From Fragilaria crotonensis (lineage: Eukaryota > Bacillariophyta > Fragilariophyceae > Fragilariales > Fragilariaceae), in assembly GCA_022925895.1 (NCBI GenBank), contig JAKSYS010000412.1:1-55020 (forward strand): 55,020 bases of DNA, given 5' to 3'. The stretch's first letter is position 1; every line of letters starts with the position of its first letter. A model generated the notes under the pieces. It was given only the letters and a program-made list of their open reading frames with translations. It searched no databases and was not told the DNA's origin. Positions 43,222-53,535 of the stretch are shown here, one piece after another. Position numbers and translations under genes: made by a program.

Positions 43222-43900
43222 TATTAGCAATCCTCTTGGCAATTGTTATGACAACGACAGCACGTCCAGCTGTGGCAAAGAACTGAACATCTGAAAGTCA
43301 GTGTCACTTCTGAACCATCAAATCTATAGACAAACAGACCATTTTGTCTACGTTGAAGAATCTGGCCAAAACGGTCGCACGGCAAGACGATTTGACATTC
43401 ACCTACAATCGGTCGTCGGGGTCGTCGGCTCTCTGTGCGCCTGTATCAGGGTGCTAGTACATTGGTACTACAGTACTGATTGCTACGGAGTACTGAGTAA
43501 TCTCGACGTCTCCGGGTTGGTTCGGATTATCTTGCACCTTCGATGTTACGACATCAACGGTCGACGTATGTACATTGTATTCCGACATGTATACTCGTAT
43601 GCATACTTGTACTCGAGATCTCGTACATACAGAACACGTGTACTGTACAATACACATGGATCATGATAGACAACTGCCAACTGCCCTCATATTGTACTTA
43701 CACCGTGTGCGAGTAGTTTTTATTCTGAAAATCTGGATTTTCGTTGTTCGTCGATCCGATGTCCGATGTGCGTACAGGTGAGAAACATTTGTTTCCTGCC
43801 GACTATATTCTGCATTCTGCACTCTGCATCGAAATCAATTGCATCTTAATGATCCCAGCGACAGAGTTGAACACCGTCCTACTTTGACAATATCCTTACC
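43222..43900. repeat. Divergent intergenic region with GTAC-rich island 9
   Basis: About ten GTAC tetramers between 43440 and 43700, with GTACTGTAC at 43640-43648 and a TACAGTA word near 43469. It lies between the divergent chorismate synthase and N-acetylglutamate synthase genes, two plastid amino-acid biosynthesis genes. Confidence 0.65.
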
Positions 43901-45670
43901 ATGATACCTACTACTCATCACAAGAGGCTTTCCTTCAGAATAACTGCGCCTGCAGTAACCCTAGCTGTTGTGCTGCTCTCAGAGTCCTTCCGGTCAACCG
44001 TTGGCTTCATGCCTTCGCCCAGCTTCCGCTACCGTCCCTTCCAGGTTTCGATTCCGGTTGCGTCCACTTCCAAAGATCTGCAGGAACAAGAAACTGTTTC
44101 CAGTGATGGTGATGCCACCAGCATTCCCAAGAAGAGCCCTCTCGATGAGTTCGACGCTCAAATGTCCTTCACCAATTCCTCATTAGAAGATCACTCTCAC
44201 TTGGATCACTGTATTTCCGACAATCTCAGTATCGACCCTGCTTCGATTGAATTTGAGCATTTCTCGGATGAATCTGTAAATGGCGACTACGGTTTTGTCA
44301 AAATGTTTCGTGGATCTGCCAATTACATTGCCAACCATCGCTCGACAACTGCCGTTTACCACATTCCCGGAGGCTTGTTGGAAAAACCAGAAAAATTTCG
44401 TGATTTGATGAATGACATTGCCCTCACGTGGTTGTTGGGGATGAAGATTGTTCTAGTGGCAGGGTGTCGCCATCAAATCGATAAGCGAGTGCCGAATCGT
44501 ACCGCTGTCAATGGAATTTATGTCACCGACAAAGAAACGTTGAGGGTCATTAAGGAAGAAGCGGGATATGTTCGATTTGAAGTGGAACGACAATTGGCCA
44601 GAGCGCTGCGGACACATGGGACGGAAATGGATGGAAACGTTGTCAGTGGAAATTTCTTTTCGGCCCAGCCATTTGGTATCTTGGATGGTGTCGATTACAA
44701 GTTTTCTGGATTTGTTAGGCGAGTGGAAGTTGAGAAGATTCGACGCCTGCATTCGACGAGGGATGTCTGCCTTTTGACTACACTGGGTGTGAGCCCTAGT
44801 GGTGAAGTATTCAATGTCAATTCGGAATCGTTAGCTGCCACTGTCGCGGGTGCCTTGGGAGCATCCAAGATTATTTTCTTCCTGGAGCAACAAGTCCGAT
44901 TGAAGAACAAGGATTTTGGCAACCAAGTCATGTCACTCCGTCACTCCGATGCAAGCAATCTCTTAAAGCATCACAACATTGAGATTCAGAAACGTGGCGC
45001 GGTCCTCGTCAGTCGCAATGAGCCAAGTGACGACAGGGTGTCGAAGACATGCTCATTCGAATTGGCTGGGCCACGTCGGCGTTGGACCAAGGAGTTAAGC
45101 GGGCTCATTTATTGGCCCCCACCCAGGGTGCTTTGTTACAAGAGTTGTACACCCGGGATGGGAGCGGCACACTCGTATCGCGTGATATATACGAAGGTAT
45201 TCGAAGAGCCAACGTTAATGACGTTGTGGGCATCCACGAACTGATTTCACCGCTTATCAAGATGGGAACGCTTGTTGATCGCCCCAAGGCTGTCTTGAAA
45301 AGGATATTGAAAACTACTATGTCTATACAAGAGACAACTTAGTGGTAGCGGACAGCTGCCATTCGAAGATGGCTTTGCCGAAATAGGATGCCTTGTGGTT
45401 CGCAACGAATACCGGAGCGGTGGGAGAGGTGATTCTATGCTTGGATACTTGGAGCGGTTGTGTTTACGACTCGGCGCCACAAAAGTTTTTGTGTTGTCAA
45501 CGCAGACCATGGAATGGTTCATCGAACGAGACTTCCAACAGGTGGAAGTCGATAAATTGCCCCCCAGTAGACAGGCGACGTACAATCATGAGAGGGGGAG
45601 CAAAATTTACATGAAGTTGATCGACAGCGACCGAGAGTTGGACGCCTCTGAATTGTGGTGGAATAGATAA
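43901..45670 (+). CDS. argA: N-acetylglutamate synthase (amino acid kinase + GNAT), frame broken three times
   Basis: About 590 residues. The signal peptide ends STVGFMPSPS, so it is plastid-directed. The amino acid kinase domain (YIANHRSTTAVYHIPGG, LLGMKIVLVAGCR, VIKEEAGYVRFEVERQLARA, VVSGNFFSAQPFGILDGVDY) leads into GWATSALDQGVKRAHLL. The GNAT domain then shows LYTRDGSGTLVSRDIYEGIR, FAEIGCLVVRNEYRSGGRGD, MLGYLERL and ERDFQQV. Three breaks, in GGG 45036-45038, AAAA 45298-45301 and GG 45350-45351, are each repaired by one added base. The enzyme acetylates glutamate, the first step of arginine synthesis. It is a paralogue of the GNAT-less protein at 30161. Confidence 0.9.
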
Positions 45671-46149
45671 AAAAACATCCATGATGAATTATATCGTTTT
45701 GAAACTAGCTCCATCTTCTAGAGACTAGGTTACCGAAATTGTGCGTAAGGTTCTGATGCACGCAGCGCGACTACCATCCCATTTTCATCACCTATGCTTG
45801 CGACCTTGAGCTGTCGTGGTGCCTCACTTGGATTCTGAAGGTGAGAGCGAATGTCGTTCGACAACCACTCACAGTGGTTGCATGAATCCCTTCGAAGGGT
45901 ACGACGCAAAGTAATGTCCGCGCAGATCCTATCAGACTTGGAAGCGGAACTTCATCGTTTGATAGCGACGGTGTTGGCATGTTAATGAGCTAGCCGTCGG
46001 CCACCTCATCATCGTAAATTGGTTGGATGAATCAAGTCACGAGGCAATCGTCGGTACCATTCTACGATGCAGGTGCGATGTCGAAAACATGGTTGCGGAA
46101 CACCATTGGTGTCTTGTAAGTGTCGAAGCGCCCCTGGGAACCGTTGGAA
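45671..46149. other. Convergent intergenic region, nothing recognised
   Basis: About 480 bp between convergent genes; only short open frames, none with features. Confidence 0.5.
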
Positions 46150-48280
46150 TCACAATACTCTTGCCAAAGAAGTACGCGCGCCCAAAGAAACCAGGGATAT
46201 GATTTCTCCAACGCTCAAATCCCTAACCACGTCGAGAGAGACTGGTAAGACTCCCGACTTTATCTTGGCCAGTCGCGCCACAAGCTTTCCCCGCACAGCC
46301 GAGCTTGAGCGCAGTGCTCCGTGTACAGCATCATCCGCAAGCAACTCCTTTGGCAGATTAAGCACCAAATCCTCGATTGTCGGGTCGTGGTGCGTTACTT
46401 GACTGCGAATGCTCTCATCGTCTACAATCGCTGGTGACTCATTGAGAAGCCAAGCAAGAAGCTGCTTTTGTAATTCGGGTTCGCGGTTCAGTCTGCAAAC
46501 TTCGGAAATAGCACGACGAATAACCTCTTGGCTCTCTTGTAAGTTCCTCTTCAAGTCTCGTTCTCGCCTAGCAAGATCAGGCGTCCCAACAACGTGAAGC
46601 AAACCTCGTCGATCTGGACCAAATGGAGTTGCCAGTAACTTCCACAGTAAATCACTATCAGAGCGTGCCTGGTCATCGTTTACCAGTCCTCGATCTCCGA
46701 GCATGGCCAGAGCAACAATTTTGAGCGCTGGTTCCATTGCTTCAAATGACGAGAGCAGTGTTTGCACAGATTCGTCCGGTAAGATTGAGTTTTGGAGGCG
46801 TAAATGAGTAACAGTACATATCCCGTGAGCCTTGTCGAGTCTCATCTCAATTCCGTTCTTGCCGCCTTCTAGGAAAGCAGTAGCGATCTCTTGAACAACC
46901 ATTTCCTCTCCCAAGGCAGCTCGGTGCCTCGACACTCGCGCCGAAACGTGAAGTTTCTTCTTCTGACTGTTCCACACGATTTCACTCACGCGATCCAACG
47001 AGCTGGCACGCGCACCACCCACGCCTAACAGCAGACGAGTTACCTCGGCAACATTGGCCAGGGTGGAGTTAACTCATAGGACTTGCCGTTCGGACTTTCA
47101 TCAAGTAGTCGCATCCAGGAAGATCACTGAGGACGTGAAACCAACGCTCGCCATCACCCTGTTGTTCGTACAAGTCAATCAACTCCCGTGTCGCAGTCGG
47201 TGGTAGTCTCGACAAATCAAACGTTCCGGTCGACTCGTCCCACAGGAGTAAATCGAACAACTCGCGCACTGTAACTTCCACGCAATCAGATTTCGGATCA
47301 CCACCGTCGTATCCGTACTTTCCGGGAGCAATGGCAGGCTTGTAGGCGTGCTGAATGGCCATGGAGGCGCACGTCACTTCCAAGGCGCGCGACCATTCCA
47401 CGTGATTCTTGGTGGGCGAGTCGGTCATCAAAACGTCCATCGCACAGGCAATGGAATCTGGAGAGAGAGATTTTGGGTCGAAGGTGTTGGTGGACCACTC
47501 ACGTTGAGCGGTCGGATCATGTCGGAGCGCGTTTCCTAACTCGTCGTCAGTAAGAATGGATCGCTGGGTGATTCTTTCCACTGCCAAAAGAAATTCTAAC
47601 AAGCACGACTTGTCACGACTTATCTCCCAAAGCGCTTTCAGCCAAAGAGGAATAATCAACGATGATGACGCATGACTGCTTTCTTGAGTTTCAGAGGATT
47701 CCACAATCAAGTTTTTCCAGCGCTGCAGTGAGACTCCCGTCCAATTGTCCTGCACATAATTCGATCTGATTCCTTCTGCCCGCAGGATCTCCTCCAGAGC
47801 CACAATGGGTGCGTCAGGTTTTGGCCGAATGGGCAGGTCAGTCGGCAGCGTTGGGTTACTCAGAGCTAACATAGTTCCAATCGTTTGAGGCGTCAGGTGT
47901 CCTGCTGCCATTGATCGTTTTCGTGTCATGCGGACAGGCTGGTGTCGATCGGCTTGAAACAAAAGCTGCGTGGCGAGTTTGGCGGGTGTAGTCAACTTTG
48001 TGGTCGTGAAAGTCGAAAGGTTCTGCGAAGCCAGGACTGTTCCAATTCTGAACAAATTTCCACAAAATGGTGAGCTTTCCATTGCTGCGCCAAGACACGG
48101 AGATAAGTGTTTCCAGCCTGGCGCGAGGATCTGAGACGTCTCGATGAGGTGAGCATGAGTCAAAGTTCGATCCTTTGATTTCTTGGTCAGTTCAGATGAT
48201 GAGGACAAGCTGCGAATTGGGATCAACAACATTGCTGATTGTCTTCGGCGGCACGAGCGATTCCAAGCATTTCGATACAT
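46150..48280 (-). CDS. Unrecognised large conserved-looking protein, one frame break
   Basis: Open frames 48280-47069 (403 codons) and 47022-46150 (290 codons) join into one product of about 709 residues if one A is added at 47089-47090; the joined text then reads continuously through NGKSYELTPTLANVAEV. The N-terminus is basic and Ser-rich (RRRQSAMLLIPIRSLSSSSELTKK), perhaps a mitochondrial presequence. A Cys-containing segment (YGYDGGDPKSDCVEVTVREL) with FDLLLWDESTGTFDLSRLP stands out as possibly catalytic. The C-terminal half is helical and leucine-rich. I cannot name the family. The start codon lies only 28 bp from the TA at the right transposon copy, so the native promoter has probably been displaced. 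Confidence 0.7.
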
Positions 48281-48475
48281 GATGATGTTTCAATTGATGA
48301 ATCGTAGTACAGCTGGTTTTCTGTTCTAAAATCCGGGCGCACGTCCCAGTATTAATTCTACGCTAGACCGATTTCACTGCCAATATGACGTCACGAGGGC
48401 GGGACTTTGTCGTGTTGGAAGCAAGGCTTCCACAATGAGATTTTCAAGCCGTCGTTTGCAACATTTCCATTCTAA

Positions 48476-48548
48476 TCTATAGATTTACCTCCTGCAGTCA
48501 CCTTCCTATGTAACTCAGTGAACCTACTGTTGGTGATAAATCTATAGA
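48476..48548. repeat. Subterminal 12-bp inverted repeat in the transposon
   Basis: TCTATAGATTTA at 48476-48487 is the inverse of TAAATCTATAGA at 48537-48548, about 50 bp apart and just before the transposase start. The left copy has the same arrangement. It could be a transposase-binding or promoter element, by inference. Confidence 0.55.
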
Positions 48549-48552
48549 TACA

Positions 48553-51500
48553 ATGGTTGACAAAGGTAAATATGCTATTTTGACTGATGCCGTCATGCTA
48601 CTTCGAACAGACATCACGTATGGTCCGAGATTGTCAAATTGCTGGCTTCCTGCATCAACTTGGGCTGAAGCTTTAGGAGATTTGATGTCAATGCGTCCCT
48701 TGGCGTCATTGATGTAAGAAGGTTCAATACAGGGATGTCCAAGTCGGCTTCTTTCGGAGAATTGATGCACCGATTTGATGGATCAAACACAACAGGAGTG
48801 TTCAGAGTCACATACAAGAACACATTCTATTACTACTTCACAGAGAAATCAAGGCAGATACGGTACCCATGTCCACTTAACAGTGCATGGAACGAAAAAG
48901 TAATGGAAGCAGCCGCAAATGTGCTAGTCATTCCAAGCACAAGATCAAGACCCGCTCTCGACACAATGATAACTACACCTGTCAACACGGAGGCTACAAC
49001 GGGAGGAAGGATCGGAGACATTGTTGAGCAATCACCGAGCAAACGAGCAAGGATAGGAGATACTGGTGCGGCCGCTGTAATGATTGCTGCTGATGCTTCT
49101 AGCTCAAGTTACTGGCCATGTAGCCCAGAGGCATACCGAGTGTTCAAACCACCAAAGAAACATGGGACAACGAATTGCGAGGATGGGAATGATACTGATT
49201 TCGATTCTGAAACTCCAATGGAAGCACTTCAGAGAAGGATTGTACTGCTTCAAAGCGTTCATGAGGAAGAAAATAATTGGAGGAATGTTGTGCAAGGTAG
49301 AGATATCGACAACGTGTGTACCAAAGCTGAGATATGCGCTGTCAGGCAAAGGGCGACGTTTCTTTGTTATGCGTACCGATTGGCTCTTGCAAAATGAATG
49401 AATGGACGTGGCAAGACTGTTGCACTGAATCTTGTAAGGTATTGAACACTGTTGGTATGACGCAAGCAACCTTCTATAAAACCATCGCAAATTGGAACAT
49501 TGTGTTCCGTAATTTTGAATGCTTCCCAAACCCAAACTTGTCTGTTCAGTGTGGGAAACGACCTCTTCCTCGAGTTCTCGAAGTGTTTCCATGCGCAAAG
49601 GAGCAGATTGTTGCATTTGGCGTCGAGAACTTGTCACATCTTTCAATTGAAGCAGTCTATCAATTCGTTCATTCGTCTGTAATCCCAAGGCTGGCTGCGT
49701 TGTGGAAACGTGAATCGGTAGTAGACGAAGATACTGCAGAAACGTCAACATTGAGTACAAGTACTACAGCCATTAATCCTACTAGCAATCCTGTCGATGT
49801 CGATCAAGATGAGGATGATATTGCGCTATTCCTTCGCGCACATAGACTTAAAAACATGAGCTTCACAACAGCATGGCGCTGGATGCGATTACTCGGATTC
49901 AAGTATGATACGAGAAGGAAGAGCTTCTACGTCGATGGCCATGAACGTGAAGATGTTGTCGCACATCGAAATGCATTCTGCAAGAACTACCTTACCGTGC
50001 TTGAGCCACGTTGTCGGCGTTGGATTCAGCTTCCACTCAGTGAAGCTGCTACGATCAAGACCTTAGACACAGATTTCGGACATCATTACTATGATATTAT
50101 ATCTGATGAGACTCGGGTTGAGTTTCACGTTGACTATTGGAAGAATTGCATATCAAGAATCAAAAGGGGAGAAGAGGCAGCGCGAGATGTTGAAGCAAAA
50201 CAAGCATACGAGTGTCATCATCAGTCAGGCCCTTGATGATTATTGGTCAAGATGAGTCTGTCTTCGCGCAGTATCTACTGTCCTCCAAACAATGGGTTGG
50301 GCCAAAGGACAAGTGCCACTTCTGCCCAAGTCGGAGGGCGATGGGTATATGCTTTCTGCGTTCGTGTCACGCGAATTCGGCTTTGGCAGGCAGATGACAG
50401 AGGATGAGTTACAAAGAGTGAATATGGCAAGGCAAACAGCAGCTCTCGGCGGTGGAAATTACCTCGATACAACAGCTGCGATGGAAATCTTGGGAACAAC
50501 GAGGAAGCCGATTTTGTTGGAATCCCCTTCGTAAAATACTTGTTCATCGGAATCAATAATCAGGGTTATTGGAATTCATACCACATGAGTCTTCAGCTTG
50601 AGGATGTGGTTGATTGCCTACGAATCCTATATCCAAGCTTCGATTTTGTATTTTTGTTCGATCATTCTCAGGGACACGCTCGCAAACGTGATGGTGCACT
50701 CAGTGCGATCAACATGCAAAAGAACTTTGGAGGATCAAAACAGCAGATGAGAGACACAGTCATAATGTCACAAGAGGGTTATCTGGGCACACACTCACCA
50801 ACCCTGGGCATCGGAGACACACAGTCAATGGTATTCAATACTGACGACTGTGGCCCATGGTATTTGACACCAGAGCAACGTGACTTACAACGTCATGATC
50901 GAATAATGGGGAAAAGAAGCAAGCCAATTGAAAAACAAAGAAGACCCTTCTTGAAGAGCTCAACGAAAAGGGTGTGACGCTCCAACAAAAACGCGGGTAC
51001 ACTAAAGCCGAACTTCAGGAATTGGCAAGAAACAATTCAATCGAAACTCACAAAGAAGTCGACAAAATCCTATCTGGATGGGAAGGAAAATCTAAAGGCA
51101 TGCTACAAGTTCTGTGGGAAAGAGGACTGATTGATCCAAGTGAGTTAGATAAATACACTGTCGACGGAAAGAAAGACACAATTTCAGGAAGATTGACTTA
51201 CGGTATTCCCTACGCCATCTCATCGCAGAGTGTGCTGATTTCAAGGATGAGGAAACGGCACTTCAGTACCTTGGATCTCAGCTGGGCATCACGGTACTTC
51301 TAACACCAAAGTTCCATGCCGAATTAGCAGGGGAAGGCATTGAATTTTGCTGGGGTCACGCAAAGGCTTTCTACCGACGGGTTCCTGTATCTCAAAAGAG
51401 GGGACGAGAGAATTTCAAACAACTTGTGAGAGATTCAACGTGTTCAATCAAGGAGTTGACCAAAGAAAGGATGGGAAAGTTTGCTTCGAGAGCACGCGCA

Positions 51501-51734
51501 TATATTTGTACTTACCATCATCTTTTTGAGAGTCAGCAGAGAATGAGGCAGCAAGGTCGTACCCACAACTTCATCGCCACAAGTATAACAGAAGATCAAG
51601 GACTTCTGTACTCCGAAATCCAACGCCTGATGAAATTGTTCAAGTCTCACAGGTGTGCATTGGACTTCGATCGTGGCTTCGTCAACAGTGCACTCAAAGA
51701 AGCAAAGACAAGAAACGAGGAGGACGAGGTGTGA
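48553..51734 (+). pseudogene. DDE transposase, right copy, frame-interrupted
   Basis: Coding similarity runs from the ATG at 48553 (MVDKGKYAILTDAVMLLRTD) through MSKSASFGEL to about 51734, roughly 1060 residues. The N-terminal half is of unknown function. The catalytic half has Asp in IIGQDESVF (about 50250), Asp in FLFDHSQGHARK (about 50670) followed by INMQKNFGGSKQQMRD, and Glu in PKFHAELAGEGIEFCWGHAK (about 51350), a DDE triad in Tc1/mariner order. Frame breaks occur at several C, G, T and A runs; most are also present in the left copy. Either both copies are dead and were mobilised in trans, or the runs were under-called. Confidence 0.75.
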
Positions 51735-52110
51735 TCATCATGTCGACAGAGATGGATTTTTATGGTCGCAGGAGACAGCTGCTACTAAAACTTGATAAAG
51801 GATATGGAAATAATATGCGTGCATGGTACGAATTGTACACAACCTACGTTCGGACGCTTCAACGAAAAACCAGCTGTACCTGGTACTATCGTTGGAATTT
51901 CATCGTCGCCAGAAAATATGGCAAGACTTGTTGCTATAAGCACTGTATACTGTACACGGAAAATACCCTCCAAAACGACGGGTTGGCTCATTTCTCACAT
52001 AGTAGTACAAGTACCATCCAACAGGAATCACTCTCCATGTGTCAACAAATTCCCAACATGTGTCTCCTGTCCTGCATCGTAATTGTTGAGCGCAACCATG
52101 TTACAACTGT

Positions 52111-52219
52111 TGTTGCAGGACCAGATTCACAAGTGCTGGAACTCTTATCCTCTATAACACAATAGTGTTGCAGGACCAGATTCACAAGTGCTGGAACGCT
52201 TATCCTCTATAACACAATA
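52111..52219. repeat. Two-copy 55-bp tandem duplication
   Basis: The unit beginning tgttgcaggaccagattcac at 52111 repeats at 52166 with one clear mismatch (ACTCTT versus ACGCTT). It lies in the non-coding flank of the right transposon copy. Confidence 0.85.
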
Positions 52220-52548
52220 ATCTTGTTTTGCAAACAAGAAGCCAGACACGCAAGAATCAATCAACCCTAGATTGAATTTGTTGTTTTGAATGAAACAAAG
52301 AGGTTGCTTATGAGTTAAACAAACCTAAAATTCAAAGCACTCCCATTTGACCAACCCCAGATATTTGCAAACTAGTGCACAGCCATACAGTTGCTTCAAC
52401 TGGACTTCAAGATAGAGAATCTGGAACTTGATGTGCAAAAGACCTTCACCTGGATACACTGGTGATGAGAAGCAGCAATTTTGGTCAATAAAACTCATCA
52501 AACACATCAAGAGGAATGAGTCTTTCAAAGGTAACCTTGCCATGATTC

Positions 52549-53398
52549 TTGCTTACTAGTAGTATGCACAGTCATCATGAAGGCCATGCACAAAACCCTT
52601 ATCAAGGACACATCAAGATGAAACAAAACATTGTTTCTAGTTGCAAATCCGATATTCAGGGCAGTCACCACGATGAAATGTGGCCATCACATACCACAGT
52701 GGCATGGTCACGGCAATTTGCAACTTGGTACCAACAAAGGATGATGAAGGGGGCAATGCTCACACAACAGAAGGAAGGGAAGCCATTGCACAAGTCAGGA
52801 CACTAAGTAGCATGATATTTTGAATACCTGGCTGCAACTTATGCCATGATGGGAAGAGACAAGTAGTATCTTCATGATGTAAAACTTGCTTATAGTCTCC
52901 TTGTCAAAAACCGCTCCCCAGAGAACTCCAGAACAAGAAGGATTGCCAGCCACAGCAACCAGAGCACACCTGCACTGAAGGCCAGCACCATGACTTGTTT
53001 GCTTAGGGAGGATGGTTGCTGGAAACTATGGACTGACACAAGGGAATTAAGTGTTAAAGCTGCCGAAGCATCACACACATTCCTTGAAGCTGCACTGCTG
53101 CTGAAGGGACTGAGGGAGCCCTCCATGGAAACATGCATTGCTTGTGCAGTACTGTGAGTACATGATGGCTCAGTCAAACTCCAGCTGCATCAAATCAATG
53201 TGGATCTTGCTTGACTCTCAATCCACCATATCTATGTTCAAGAACCAAAGCATGCACATGATCAATGTTAATACTGGTGAGGGAAAACAGGTACTGTGTA
53301 CTCTAGCAAATTACGGGTACCAGGATTCCGTATTGGCTGGTGATACAAGTCTGGGAACTGGTGATTTAAGCCATCCGAGAGCACTGAGACTCATGTAA
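52549..53398 (+). mobile_element. Degenerate Ty1/copia-like (CoDi-type) retroelement remnant
   Basis: The frame 53138-53398 contains WILLDSQSTISMFKNQ, which fits the protease region of diatom copia-like elements (catalytic Asp in the LDSQST context). The frame 52549-52806 just before it is rich in His, Gln and Lys and may be gag-like. No reverse transcriptase, integrase or LTR is visible downstream, so only a fragment survives. Confidence 0.5.
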
Positions 53399-53499
53399 TG
53401 TAGTGCTAACCGGTCTAATGACAATGTGTATTCGGCATGTAATGGTTGGACTTAGTGAAATTAGATGAAAGTAAAATTGTGAGCCTTGGAAGACTCTGT

Positions 53500-53535
53500 A
53501 CTGTTCAGTACTGTACAGTGTACTGTACTCGACAT
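53500..53535. repeat. Dense TACTGTA/TACAGTG cluster
   Basis: GTACTGTAC occurs at 53508-53516 and again at 53520-53528 with TACAGTG between them, the densest cluster of this word in the window. Confidence 0.75.

Larger units (their letters stand above)
48310..51876 (+). mobile_element. Right, complete copy of the Tc1/mariner-like DDE transposon (3567 bp)
   Basis: The ends are CAGCTGGTTTT (48310-48320) and its reverse complement (51866-51876), with looser similarity for about 30 bp further in. TA flanks both sides (48308-48309 and 51877-51878). G precedes the left TA and C follows the right TA, so the empty site was GTAC. One long transposase gene fills most of the element. It is inverted relative to the copy at 1-2895, 45.4 kb away. 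Confidence 0.88.
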
